Positions 1 to 18,199 of a DNA stretch of 64,000 nucleotides are shown here, piece by piece. The number at the start of each line of letters is the position of its first letter. The first letter of the stretch is position 1. The stretch spans positions 11,346,001 to 11,410,000 of the forward strand of contig CAJFCV020000004.1 of the NCBI GenBank assembly GCA_904066235.2. The letters are read 5' to 3'. Origin of the DNA: Bursaphelenchus xylophilus (lineage: Eukaryota; Nematoda; Chromadorea; Rhabditida; Aphelenchoididae). The notes beneath the pieces were generated by a model. The model was not told where the DNA came from, did no database searches, and saw nothing but the letters and a program-made list of their open reading frames with translations. The position numbers and the translations under genes are program-made.

Positions 1-1805
1 TCGTCCAACTCCTGACCGGCCCCGTCTCTTCCAAGGCTCCGCTTGGCCCAGTTTTAACTGAAAAGGAGATAAAACAACGGAAAATTGAGGAAAAATTAAA
101 TAAGCTGATGAAAACCTCCGGCGATCTGTTCAACTTGCGGCATCTTCATGGAGTCGTCGAAAAAATGCAACAGATAAAGTCGGATCAAAAAATTACCGTC
201 AACGTGGGTGGCAAGGAGTTTGCCAAGTTCAGGAAAGGAGCGTAAGTGGAATGGAGAGGGTTTTTAGTGGTGGAAAGGATTTTTTTATTTGAAAAAGGCC
301 TTTCGAGCGGAAAAATTATGATTTTTGGAATAATTAGGAATGTTAGCGGACTTTGCGATGATTTTTTTTCAAGTTTTTACTATAAAAAATTTCCAGTTAA
401 TACAGCGGCGGAGCTGATCCAACGGCAAACTTTTTCTCATTTTTCAGCTCCAAAATTTAAACCGTTGAATACCTAGGCTCTACGTGAAAACGGGGACTAT
501 AATTTTCAGGAATTGATATGCAGTGGCTGACCTGATCCAGTGGCAGAAAACGTACCATTTTGCATCCGGGAAGTATTGAAAATGCAACAAAATGCCTCCC
601 TCTCCACGTGAAAAAAACTTCTGTTTGAAGGCTTCTCTCACAAAAAGAGCGGGCGCGCTTTTGAAATCGTAGTTTTTTCACTTGGATAGGGAAGCATTTT
701 GCCATGTTTTTAATACTTCCCGGAAACAAAATGGCACGTTTTTTGCCACTGAACCAGGTCCGCTACTCTGATGCTTAAAATTTTTAAAAATCTCACATTT
801 TTCTTATAAATTTTTTTTTCGGTATTAAAATTTCTCATTAGAGAGGTGTTTTTAAAGGGTCATGTTGAAATTTTTATTTTGCAGAATTGACGATGAACTG
901 GATGAAGCGGATCGAACCGCAATTAAAGAGAAATCAACCGCGTACAAGTACGAACTTAGCGATGAAGACGATGAGGATGGCCGCTATGATCTGGACGCCA
1001 AGTTTCGCGACGAAGTTGGGGCGTCCGGACGGTTTAATCGGGGCGAAGTTGTGGCAGTCTCTACCAGGCATTTTGTTGATGAAGAAGATGAATATGACGA
1101 CTCGTATGATGATGTGAAAATCGCGGTGGACGAGAATGCCAGGTAATTTGGCCATTTAGAAGGGATTCAGAGAGATTTTGAAAAAAAAATCCAAAAAAGA
1201 AGTCATGATGACATTTTAAAATTGGATTTTTTTTTGATATTTTGTTTGGTTTTGTGGATTCTAGAGGCATTCTAGAGGATGTAAAAAATATTTTTAAGAG
1301 TGAAAGTCTTTGTCTGGCGACAAAAAACGAGATTTTTCCCCAAAATTTTCGAAAAATTGGAATTTTCAAAATTTTTTTCTATTTTTTTTCTTTCAGAATC
1401 CCGGAAGAACGCCATAAAGCTTCGGAATATGGGTACGAAGGAACGCAAGCCAGTGGTCCCGCCGGCGGTTATGCCGAAGAACACGAACGCCGTCAAAAGT
1501 TGAACAAGTACAATATCCCCGAATTAAACCGACCAAATGCGAACCGTCCCCCGGAAAAAGCCCCCAAAATTTATGTGGCAAGGCCCCCGAGAACGGATCA
1601 GAAACAGCAGAGTCAAGCCGGACCTTCAGGCAATCCACAGCCGAGGTCCCAAAAAACGAGCGCTTTCCAGCCGACCGCCGCGACTTCGGCCACCAAAAAG
1701 GACGGATATACGGGCGGGAAACAGCGATTGAACAAGGAGAGGAACAAGAATAAGCACAAGCAAAGAGGTGCTGACAAGAAAATGGCCCGAGCTAATCCGT
1801 TTTGA
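1..1805 (+). CDS. ASCC2-like protein, C-terminal part (5' truncated by window)
   Basis: These are three exons, 1-241, 885-1142 and 1397-1805, joined in frame at GC|A and AG|A with gtaagt/ttttgcag and gtaatt/tttcag borders; the stop is TGA at 1803-1805. The visible protein is a lysine/glutamate helix (EKEIKQRKIEEKLNKL), an acidic stretch with EDEYDDSYDD, and a basic glutamine/proline/lysine tail ending RANPF. The EDEYDD-TYD-like acid box followed by a KxNK-rich basic tail matches the C-terminus of activating signal cointegrator 1 complex subunit 2. In other eukaryotes ASCC2 binds ubiquitin through a CUE domain and works with the ASCC3 helicase in ribosome-collision clearance and alkylation repair. 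The CUE domain would lie left of the window, so the call rests on the low-complexity tail alone. Confidence 0.6.
521..769. mobile_element. CAGTGAGGGACC-type foldback element in ASCC2-like intron
   Basis: This element of about 250 bp has halves that are near-perfect reverse complements. It runs from CAGTGGCTGACCTGATCC to the mirror sequence near 769. Inner landmarks are a TTTTGCATCCGGGAAG-like segment and CCTCCCTCTCC on the left with their complements on the right. It lies wholly inside the first visible intron. Confidence 0.85.
1190..1235. repeat. Short GTCATGATGAC palindrome in intron
   Basis: AATCCAAAAAA is followed by GTCATGATGAC and an AT-rich mirror. The same motif occurs three more times in an intron of the second kinase gene (about 9481, 9594 and 9717). 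Confidence 0.5.
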
Positions 1806-1880
1806 GATTTTTTGAGGGCTTTTTGAAATTTTGTGGACAAAATTGAGGTATCTTAGAAAAAAGTGGGTGATAAAGTAATA

Positions 1881-2776
1881 TTAGGTTGTTACATAAGTTT
1901 CCGGACTTTTTCAACAACGCTTATTTCAACAACAACAACAAAATCAAAAACAACTAAAATTAAAAATAAGTTATTCAAAGTATTCTCCACCAGATTCAAT
2001 TAAGTTCTGCCAGCGTTCTTCAAGCAGGTTGATGCCACGAGCGTACCAAGCACGGGCCTTCGAAGCGAAAAATTCCTTGAGGAATCGAATTTTTTGCCAC
2101 GGATCCAATGTTCCAGGCCGCGAAACAAGTGGAAATCGGTGGGGGAGATGTCCGGACTGTATGGCGGGTGATCCAGCATCTCCCAGCCCATTTCGGCCAA
2201 TTTGCCGCGCGTCAACTGATCTGTGTGCGGTTTCGCGTCATCGTGGAGAAAAATCACCGAAATTCGGCGCTTGCGCATTATGCGTCGAACTCGCTCCAAT
2301 TGCTCACAATACACTTGGGCCGTAATTGTCTGACCGTTTGGCATCAATTCCCAGTGAATTGGCCCGCGTCGGTCCCACCAGACGCACAACAACACCTCTT
2401 TTGCCCGAAAGTTGAGGACACCGGCTCGATCAACGGTTTTCGGTCTGCCACTTCGCTTCTGGTCATCGACGCCCATTTTTCCGTTTTTAAACTTGAAGTA
2501 CCAGTCAAACGCCGTAGTTCGAGACACAGTTCCCGGACCGTGAGCTTCGTTGATGCGCTCCAGGGCCGTCGGCGCATTGGCACCTCGCAAAAACTCGTAT
2601 TTGAGCAGCTTACGAATATCGGAGCGTGACAGACTCATATTAAACTAAACAATACAAAGTTATATACCAAAATGATCCCAACAAAATTCTCTATCGAACG
2701 CAATAAACAAAAATATGATATCCCTTTTTACAAAGAAGTTATGTCAAAAAGTCCGGAAACTTATGTAACAACCTAA
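1881..2776 (-). mobile_element. Mariner element, internally deleted
   Basis: The element is bounded by a perfect inverted repeat of about 30 bp (TTAGGTTGTTACATAAGTTT... at 1881 and its complement ending at 2776). TA dinucleotides lie at 1879-1880 and 2777-2778, the usual mariner target duplication. At 896 bp it is about 400 bp shorter than a full mariner, and the missing part is inside the transposase. The intact terminal repeats suggest it could still be moved in trans. Confidence 0.93.
1971..2638 (-). pseudogene. Mariner transposase remnant (deleted and frameshifted)
   Basis: The N-terminus carries the paired helix-turn-helix region of SETMAR/Hsmar-like transposases, with GPGTVSRTTAFDW and RSGRPKTVDR. 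The frame then jumps straight to LCVWWDRRG. The block containing the first catalytic aspartate (the TGDE region) is therefore absent. The second and third catalytic residues are present in HDDAKPHT and SPDISPTD at D-34-D spacing. Near 2065-2085 the frame shifts; the authentic end (EERWQNLIESGGEYFE, stop at 1971-1973) continues in another frame. Family mobility requires all three acidic residues, so this copy should be inactive. Confidence 0.93.
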
Positions 2777-3091
2777 TATATTGTTGACATATCGAGTAAA
2801 AATTTAATGAATAGTGAAGAGGGAGGAATGGGTAAGCGGTTTCGTTAGTTTTAAAAAGCGGATTTGTTGTTTTTTCAATAGTTTTTGATGATTTTTGAGA
2901 AGATTGGGGGTTTTTGAAGAAAATTTGAAAATTTTTATAAGAAACTGCAAAATTCGGGCTAAAAATTTTTAGAAAATTATTGATTTTATGTTTGATATGA
3001 CTAGTATTATGATAAAAACAATATAAAACAATTAAAATTTTGAAAAAAAAATATTTTTTCTCGATCAACCCGGCTTGTAACAAAAATCCTT

Positions 3092-11292
<8,201 letters not shown>

Positions 11293-11496
11293 CTAAAGTT
11301 TTAAAATTGAATATTCGAAAAAATGGCTCTCACGAAACAAAATTATAGTACAACGACACGGTGATTTTTACAAATAAAAACGTTCTCACAATGAAATTAC
11401 AGTGGTTTGAAAAGTGAAAAAATCAAAAAAAAAAAAATAAATAAAATACGGATAAACAACCACAAAACAGTGAAAAACAACACATATATGTATAAT

Positions 11497-11680
11497 GTGG
11501 AATATCAAAGTTTGCGAATTTTGGCATGAAAAGTTTCGTATTTATTTCTACAGTAAAGCGTGATGTTTCCAATGTTTCCACAAAAAAACATATTTTTCCA
11601 CACGAAGCTGGCAAAGATATGGCCAAAAAGTGTTTTTCTCTTTGACCGCTCCCCACGTTTAGCTTACTCTGTCGGCTTCT
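11497..11680. repeat. Fragment of 450-bp family
   Basis: Contains the internal AAAAGTTTC...TTTCTACAGTAAAG and GACCGCTCCCCACGTTTAGC landmarks. It ends where the next foldback element begins, suggesting that element inserted into it. Confidence 0.65.
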
Positions 11681-11684
11681 CACA

Positions 11685-11952
11685 TACAGGCGTGGACCTG
11701 ATCCAGTGGCAAAAAAACATACCATTTTGCATCCAGTAAGTATAATAACAAAAAATGTGGCAAAATACCTCCCTCTCCAAGTGAAAAAAACTCAGATTTC
11801 AAAAGCGCGCCCGCTCTTTTTGTGAGGAAAACGGGCGCTCCCTTCAAAGCAAAGTTTTCTCACTTGGAGAGGGAAGCATTTTGCCACATTTTTGATACTT
11901 CCCGGATGCGAAATGGCACGCTTTTGGCCGCTGGATCAGGTCCCCCACTGTA
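11685..11952. mobile_element. CAGTGAGGGACC-type foldback element
   Basis: Runs from TACAGGCGTGGACCTGATCC to GGATCAGGTCCCCCACTGTA, with mirrored TTTTGCATCC and CCTCCCTCTCC segments. About 268 bp, TA on both sides. Confidence 0.9.
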
Positions 11953-12001
11953 TGTGCCCCGTCTGAAAGACCTCCCTTATTTGTAGTGGAAAGCCCCGGC
12001 C

Positions 12002-12216
12002 TACAGTGAGGGACCGGATCGGCAAACAACGACTCCAAACCCTTCCCTTCTCTAGGCTAAAAAAATCCGCTTTGAAAATCCCGCCTTGAAGGAAAGGGCG
12101 CGCTTTTCAAAGCGGAGTTTTTTAGCTTAGAGAAGGGAAGGGTTTGGAGACGTTTTGGTCCCTTCCGGGATGCAAAGTGGGACGTTTTTTGCCACTGGAT
12201 CCGGTCCCTCACTGTA
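12002..12216. mobile_element. Foldback element, second subfamily
   Basis: Ends are TACAGTGAGGGACCGGATC and GGATCCGGTCCCTCACTGTA. The interior is CCAAACCCTTCCCTTCTC with its mirror, unlike the CCTCCCTCTCC interior of the element 50 bp to its left. The left arm is shortened. The same subfamily recurs at 60829-61079. Confidence 0.88.
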
Positions 12217-12271
12217 GTACTAGCTAGGACAGAAAGTCTTCAGATATCTGCAAAGTGCGCCGCCATTCAAA

Positions 12272-12425
12272 AGCTTTGTCCCTCGAGAATTGTGAGCAGA
12301 GTATAGCTGCGCCGATCGTGTCGCTGAAGTAAAAAACAACTTGATTTTGCCGCAACACAATCCATTTTATCAGCGGCGATGCAATGTTCGATGCGAGTGA
12401 GCGCCCATTATTTCCCCGAACATCC
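12272..12425. repeat. Decayed CAGTCTGTCGGG-type element
   Basis: The interior (GCGCCGATCGTGTCGCTGAAG...GATTTTGCCGCAACACAATCC) is clear, but both terminal CAGTCTG tips are lost. Confidence 0.65.
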
Positions 12426-13314
12426 AATACAGGGTGGCCAGAAAAAACGGAAACTTGTATTTGTAGCAATATTTTTTTCAACAAACCAAATTCGGCAAAA
12501 ATAATAATCAATATCAGTAACATGGAGCATTGTTAACAACATGTTCAGTCAGCTTTAAATCAAAATTTCCCCAAAAAAGGAACTCATTACTTTTTGAGGA
12601 ATCCTAAAACTTTTTTTCCACAAAATCCAAAAACAAAAAAAATGTTCATTGACGTCAAAAACTCCAAAAATGAAGAATGTACTCCGTTGTGGCCATCTCC
12701 CCAAAGACTAATCATTCAGCGCGCGTTTTTCATCCATTTTTAATACCAGGAAATGAGAATTTCCTTGAGAATTTGGAGCCCAAATAAAGGGTCCAAAATG
12801 GATCTTCGGGCTTAATTCAATCTTGGACTGGGACGCGGGCAACCTTTCGAGGGTGGGCTAAAAACAAATTTTGATCGCATTTTTGGAGGTTTTGGGGTTT
12901 TTACCTGAAGGAAAATGATTTTTTTTTGAAAAGGTTAAATTTTTAGAAATAAAAATTAAAAAAATATTCATAGAAAGAAAAATATTTTTTCCCAAATTTT
13001 CTGGAAAAATAATGCATGAGTGGTATTGTAAAAGTAAAGCTCTCAATATTTCAGCTTTTGCTCAGTCCGGTGACTTTCCGGAAGGGCAAGTACTCAACAA
13101 TTTTTGCGCGAGAAAGAGTACGCAAAAACAAAAAAAAATTGCCCTATTTTTGCCAATTTTCGATCTAAAAAATATCGGAAATTTGAGGCAGTATCTTCAC
13201 AGCTTCTCTTTTAAAAAAAGTTTTTTTCTGGAAAAATTTTTTACCCTCCTTAGGTTATGACTATCGATTTTTTATCTTAAAATTCGAAAAAATCAATTTT
13301 TCGGCATGTTTTAC

Positions 13315-13425
13315 ACAAAAAATTACAATCCATTCTGCAAAGCGCGAGCTAAAAATCTCAAATATCCCTTAGCAAATTCAGATCAAAATTTTTTCCAAGT
13401 TTCATCAAAATCTGAGGGCCAAAAT
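13315..13425. repeat. Fragment of 450-bp family
   Basis: Reverse-oriented end fragment: AAAGCGCGAGCTAAAAATCTC followed by TTTCATCAAAATCTGAGGGCC. Confidence 0.55.
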
Positions 13426-14077
13426 GTGATGAATCCCCCCGAAAATAGCAAGATATTCGTATAAAATAGCTCACCATTCTCTAAGCCCCACAACCGTTTG
13501 GAAGCCATATAAAATAAAAAAAATACTAATGCATTTACTGCTTTTAGATTTTTTCCCATCGAACCCCCGCCAAAAACTGTTTTCATGGGAAAACAATTAA
13601 TTATTGCGCGTGGGGAACCCGTTTGCTTATAAAAAGTAAAAATATAGGGTGATTTTATACTAAGGATACATATGAAAGTTGAGTTTTTGCCAAGATACGA
13701 TGACTTTTTTTGAAAAAAAATTTGGAAAAAATAAGATTTTTAAATATTTTTTTTCGAACTTTCAGATTTTTTTCTCTAAAAAAAAATCAGGTAATAAATA
13801 ACACAAAAAGCAGAGTAGACCCTAAACTCTCCCCTACTCCTCAAAAGCTAAGCGATTTTTTGTCGGACCCACCGAAACAAATGGGACTGAAACGGGAACC
13901 CGGAGTTTCTGGAGATGCCAAAGTCCCGGCCCGAAAGACCCGAGAAGGGAGACATTCTTCGCGGTCGTCTTCCAAGAAAAAAGCCGCAGAATCCGATGGG
14001 CTTTTCTTTTTGTTTTTTCGCCTCCCGACGTCTTCGCCCTCTTCGGGCCTTAAACGGCCCAAAACTCGGGTTTTTAC

Positions 14078-14231
14078 GGCCGCCGGGTTCAGTGCCGAAG
14101 ACGTCGGCGCGTCCCGTGGGGCCGGCGATGAGTGGGGTGGGTGGTGGAGGTCGGGAAACTCGGCGGGCGGTGGTCAGGATTGGAGTTGGAGGGGTGGGGG
14201 AAGAGTTGAGGGAGTTTGATGAGAAATCCAT
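14078..14231 (-). CDS. Candidate first coding exon of TPY kinase
   Basis: An ATG at 14231 opens MDFSSNSLNSSPTPPTP..., a serine/proline-rich 51-codon stretch. A GTAAAA donor follows at 14076-14077 and leaves one base. The kinase exon at 11292 needs exactly one base from upstream (C|TG), so the joined frame would be open and give 692 aa. That match has a one-in-three chance of being accidental. The plus strand also has an open frame through this GC-rich island (13806-14219), and downstream minus frames stay open to 13848, so strand and limits are uncertain. Confidence 0.35.
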
Positions 14232-14264
14232 TATGTTTGATGATTTTAGAGTGAGTTGTAGTAA

Positions 14265-14716
14265 CAAGGGAAATACCCCAAGTGCGGCGCTCAGATTTTG
14301 ATGAAACTTGTCACAAATTTAGAACAATCTTTTCTGAAATATATGCGAGAATCTAAGCGCCTTTGCTTTGCAAAAACAACCGAGATTTTTAGATAGAAAG
14401 TCGGCAAAAATTTGAGACTTTTTGCTGACTTTCGACACGAAAATTTTCATGTCTAGTTCTACGGTAAAGGGTAATGTTTCCACGAAAAATCAATTTTTTC
14501 CGCACAAAACTAGCAAAGTTATGACCAAAAAGTGTTTTTTTTTTCTCTGACCGCTCTCCTCGCTTGGCGTACTCTCGGCGGCAAAGATCTTTCAATATCT
14601 CGGCGGCGCCTGCAAAGCGCGAGCTAGAACTTCCAGTAATTGATATTTAGTATATGCCTGAAGTGTGTGCAAAATTTGAAGAAAATCGGAGCGTCGAACT
14701 TGAGGTACTTCCCTTA
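14265..14716. mobile_element. 450-bp CAAGGGAAG-type element, complete
   Basis: Starts CAAGGGAAATACCCCAAGTG and ends with the inverted GAGCGTCGAACTTGAGGTACTTCCCTTA. It is flanked by TAA at 14262-14264 and 14717-14719. It abuts the putative ATG at 14231. Confidence 0.85.
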
Positions 14717-14719
14717 TAA

Positions 14720-15353
14720 ATTATGACCCGTTTTGGCAAAAAAAAGGTCAAATTCTCAAATTCTCAAATCCTCAAGCTCCGAACTTGACGAAATTTTGGG
14801 TATTTAGATTAAGCTACATTTTTCAGATTTTTAGCCCACGCTTTGCAAAAAATCGAGATTTTTTGTTTCAAAACTTGCCAAAAACTTAAATTCCCCATCA
14901 GATATCCCGAGTAAAAAGACTAATAAATCTCAAGTACGCATCTCGACGCCCAGCGAAGAGCCTGCGGCGAAATTTCAAGAAGTTAAAGCTGGAAGAGCCT
15001 GCCTTGGGAGTTGGCTAATTGCGCGCTTCGATTTTCCCAAAATTACCGATTCCGCAAGCCGAATTTCACTGCGGCCTATTAAAAGTCCGACTTGGACTTT
15101 TCTTTCAGGATTTGCCTTTAAACTTTTCTTGAATGCATTTTTTGCGTTTTTTGAAAAGAAAGTGGCAGAAGCGCCGTATTTTACCCAAAAATTGGAAAAT
15201 GCACAAAGCCACAATAATAAAAATACCAGAAAACCGCCGACTACCACAACCACAACATCAATTTTTTCTGCAGCGCAAAAAGAACGAAAAAAAATTTAGT
15301 TTTTTTGGCACACGTCAAAAGTTGGCCTTCAAATAAATATCCGGAGCAATTCC
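14720..15353. other. Unassigned AT-rich spacer
   Basis: No gene or clear mobile element is supported. Fragments resembling the 450-bp family (GATTTTTAGCCCACGCTTTGC near 14830) are present. Confidence 0.5.
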
Positions 15354-15725
15354 TCAAAACAACTCGTTCTTTCCGCCCCAGCCACCAAGCCTACACTTTG
15401 TTGTGGCCGTGCCGTCCGACGGCGGCGCGCTTCCCGTTGCCTGCGGCGTTTGCGTCGCATCGCCGCCGTTCCGCTCCTGGTGGTCGCTGCTCTTCAACGC
15501 GTACTTGATGATGGCCTGGCGCACGGCCGGACTCAGCTCACGTCGCAACTTGGACGTCGAGGGCGGGGCGGTGGGCTCCAGTTTCCGTTTAGAGGGCGTC
15601 AGCTTGGTCCATTCACACGGCGGCGCGACAGGACTGCAGTTAAAGCGGTTAGTCAACGGTGGGGACAAAAGCAGTCGAGGAGGAGGAGAACACGTTAGCG
15701 GACGGACTTGGTAAGCGACAAACAT
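15354..15725 (-). CDS. Unidentified coding-like island
   Basis: A GC-rich minus-strand frame runs from an ATG at 15725 to a stop at 15354 (123 aa). Its middle, TPSKRKLEP...LRRELSPAVRQAIIKYALKSS, has charged-helix composition unlike the flanking AT-rich DNA. An acceptor (TTTAACTGCAG) near 15635 and a weak GTAGGC donor near 15394 suggest a single internal exon of about 240 bp is an equal possibility. It lies upstream of the TPY kinase on the same strand and could be another 5' exon of it. I recognise no domain. The plus strand is also open here, so strand is not certain. Confidence 0.35.
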   Translation of the reverse strand: MFVAYQVRPLTCSPPPRLLLSPPLTNRFNCSPVAPPCEWTKLTPSKRKLEPTAPPSTSKLRRELSPAVRQAIIKYALKSSDHQERNGGDATQTPQATGSAPPSDGTATTKCRLGGWGGKNELF

Positions 15726-15842
15726 AGCAAAGACGTGTTTAGTGAGAGATTAGAGCATGTTTCGGATTTCAAAGCTAAATTTTATTAATGTTATATGTAT
15801 AACTACAAAAAAGCAATCTTTTAAGGCAGAAATGACATTTAA

Positions 15843-16424
15843 CAAGGAAAGTACTTCTATGGGGTGTGGAGTTACAGGTCGAGATATATATCAAAAAATT
15901 CGCAAAAATTTTCTGATTCAGATGATATAAAAATTAGCTGCCTAATTTTGGTTTATCAACGAGTTTTATCAATAAATGTATTTCTCGGGGAAAAAAAAAA
16001 CTCCGGCAACAAAAGCGCGCTCGGTCCCTTCCTTCGGAAGAGAGCGGTGTGGCCGAGTGGTTAGAGCGGTAGACTGAGAATCCAACGGGAAAGGCTGCCC
16101 CGTGGGTTCGAATCCTTTTGCCACAGAGCCCCTTTTTTTACATTGGAACTACTATTAAGGTGTAGTTGTAATCCAATTTGATATTTTAAGGCTTGTCAAG
16201 GCCTCAGAATTTATTTTAGCACAAAAAAAAAATTTTTTATTGGTAAAAACACGGTCAAAAAGACACTTGCATGGTGTCGCGAGAAAACTTCTGAGGACAA
16301 AAACATGTCATCAGACCAAAATTAGGCAGCTAATTTTTATATATTCTGAATCAGAAAATTTTTGCGAATTTTTTGATATATATCTCGACCTGTAACTCCA
16401 CACCCCATAGAAGTACTTTCCTTG
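15843..16424. mobile_element. Tc5-like inverted-repeat element carrying a tRNA-like gene
   Basis: The left arm (15843-15952) and right arm (16315-16424) are inverted repeats of about 110 bp with only a few differences. They begin CAAGGAAAGTACTTCTATGG. TAA flanks both sides (15840-15842 and 16425-16427), matching a 3-bp target duplication. The tips resemble the CAAGGGAAGTACTCC ends of the 450-bp family, so the same transposase may move both. TNA duplications and CAAGGGAAG-like ends recall the Tc4/Tc5 group; PIF/Harbinger (TWA) is an alternative. There is no transposase frame; the centre holds the tRNA-like sequence at about 16049-16126. Confidence 0.85.
16049..16126 (+). tRNA. tRNA-like sequence, class II (long variable arm), loop triplet GAG
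   Basis: Box A TGGCCGAGTGG (16050-16060) and box B GGTTCGAATCC (16105-16115) are intact Pol III promoter elements. A variable arm ACGGG/CCCGT (16085-16089 with 16099-16103) marks a Ser/Leu-type class II body. The anticodon loop CTGAGAA (16074-16080) gives GAG. TGTGGC (16049-16054) can pair with GCCACA (16120-16125), but this overlaps box A's expected offset, and the anticodon stem has mismatches. A T-run terminator follows at about 16133. This could be a decayed tRNA, a SINE-type promoter or an unusual tRNA; function as a decoder is unproven. Confidence 0.45.
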
Positions 16425-16427
16425 TAA

Positions 16428-17247
16428 TATCAGAAAAAGAGGGGTTTTGAGTCAAATATACTACGTTAGGGTTGTAAAAAGATCTGTGAAAAATTCCTAG
16501 TCACTTTTCTCGTCAAATCAAAGGTAAACATGAACAAAGCCCTAGAAAAATATTTTACAGCCAAAAATTTCAAAGTTGCTACAAAGGTTGTCTATAACAA
16601 TTAATTCTAGAACCCCCAAGAGTCACTTTTAGGCCAAAATGAACCTTCGTACTAATCTTTATAGAACCAACCGTTTTTCCTTCCCATTAGTTGTACTTTC
16701 TTTTTGCCAAATCTCAAAAAGTTGCGAAAACTTTTTGACTTAAAATTTTGCTAGTTTCTGCAAAGTGCGAGCTAAAAAACATGTAATTGCTTTACAAAAT
16801 TGCAGGCTTGCATTATGCTAAATTCCATCAAAAAATAACACAGTGCAATCTATCTATTGGCCATAAAAAAAAACCCTACAATCTTCCAGAAAGCGGTCGT
16901 TTTGAATCGTAAAATCAAACCGATGACAACGCCTATTTCTATCGCTTGCCTCCATAAAAATTCCTCCTCTATCCGCAAAAATTATCAAGCATTTTTGCCC
17001 TTTTTTATCGCCCCGCCAAAGAATTCCACAAACGTTTTGAAGCAACAACAAGAAATGAATATAAAATGAGTGTTTTTTGAGATAAAAATGGAGAAAAAAA
17101 GAATGGAATCCGAAGACACTCCCAAAAAAAAACGAAGCGGAGGGCACTTGCGGGCACAAAGAAGAACATTGGGGACACACATTGAGCGACAAAAAAGGCT
17201 TGCAAATCACGGAAAAAAAGGGTTTCGTTGTAGGGGAATGGTCTTTT
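16428..17247. other. Unassigned spacer
   Basis: AT-rich. A segment at about 16570-16680 (AACAATTAATTC, GGCCAAAATGAACCTTCGTAC) shares wording with 59870-60000 and 52890-52930, indicating an old dispersed repeat. No supported gene. Confidence 0.5.
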
Positions 17248-17401
17248 TCAGTCTGTCGGAAAAATAATGAGCGCTCTGTCGCAACGAAAATCGCATCGTC
17301 GCCGAGAAAATGAATTGTGTCGCGGAAAAATCAATTTGCTTTCATTTCAGCGACGCGGCTGTCGCGACGACACTGTGCTTATTATTTTCCCGACAAACTG
17401 A
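17248..17401. mobile_element. CAGTCTGTCGGG-type element, long interior
   Basis: TCAGTCTGTCGGAAAAATAA at left, mirrored ATTATTTTCCCGACAAACTGA at right, about 154 bp, with the GCGACGCGGCTGTCGCGACG interior. Confidence 0.88.
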
Positions 17402-18199
17402 TTTTAATCGCTGAAAATTTTTGCTCGATATTTTTAGGTACAGCCGAAGTATCCGATGATATTGGTCGACGAGAGAGCACGCTGAATGAGGAGACACTTT
17501 TTTCGTTGCTCTAAAAAACCAGCAGATAGATGCGGAAAAAGAAAACTTCAGCGACAAAAGTAAATGTGCGTCACGAAAAGCAGCAATGAAATTCCAAAAA
17601 AACTATTTTTTTGTCGCGCCGACTCTCCTCATTTTCAGTGGTCTCTCTCGGGAAAAGATTGCTTTATATCACGGCTGTCGCTGCAAAGGGCAACCCAAAG
17701 TTTTCAGCGATGAAAGTTAGACAATTATAGAAAAAGTACACCTATTATCGAAAGAAAATCGACTGGTCGAAAATTGAAACTGCAAAAAATCAGAAAACCG
17801 AGGCTTTTGACTATCCCCAAAAAAACTCAGACATCAAAAGTCATGACTATTAGCGAGTATCACGCGCTGCTTAGAAATTCCGCTCGTCCAGAAATTCGAC
17901 TACTTTTTTAACGTCAGCGCCACTTTTTGGTCCGCAAATGCTGTATTCTTCCCGAAGAATGGGGAAAAAGGGCAGAATGCTAATCGCCTGTAATGTTCGC
18001 TTTGTGGACCAGGAAACATGGAAAACACGCTTTTTTGTGGTGGAATTGAAGTAATCTTATTTACCGCGTACGGTTTGAGGGGAGAGCTGAAGAAATGGGA
18101 GGTGAAAAAAGGCTAGAAATTTGAGAAACCAGCGGGATCCTTAGGTAAAAAGTTGCCGCTAAGTTTCAGGCTTTTGACCAAAAATTACTAACGAAAATT

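Larger units (their letters stand above)
11293..14077. other. Long intron or upstream spacer of TPY kinase
   Basis: Holds a 450-family fragment (11497-11680), two foldback elements (11685-11952, 12002-12216), a decayed CAGTCTG-type element (12272-12425) and a single CAGGGTGGCCAGAAAAAACG terminus at 12433. The rest, 12.5-13.8 kb, is AT-rich; a small 450-family fragment lies at 13315-13425. No further coding signal is visible. Confidence 0.6.

Noticed and set aside
457..729. 90-codon minus-strand frame
   Set aside because: It is the translation of the foldback transposon in the ASCC2-like intron; the same peptide recurs from other copies such as 23506 and 60399.
2029..2629. Plus-strand frames of 98 and 173 codons
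   Set aside because: Antisense shadows of the mariner transposase remnant.
13806..14219. Plus-strand frame with KLSDFLSDPPKQMGLKREPG
   Set aside because: Minus-strand frames through the same GC-rich island are equally open and one fits the kinase phase; neither strand is proven, so the plus frame was not called a gene.
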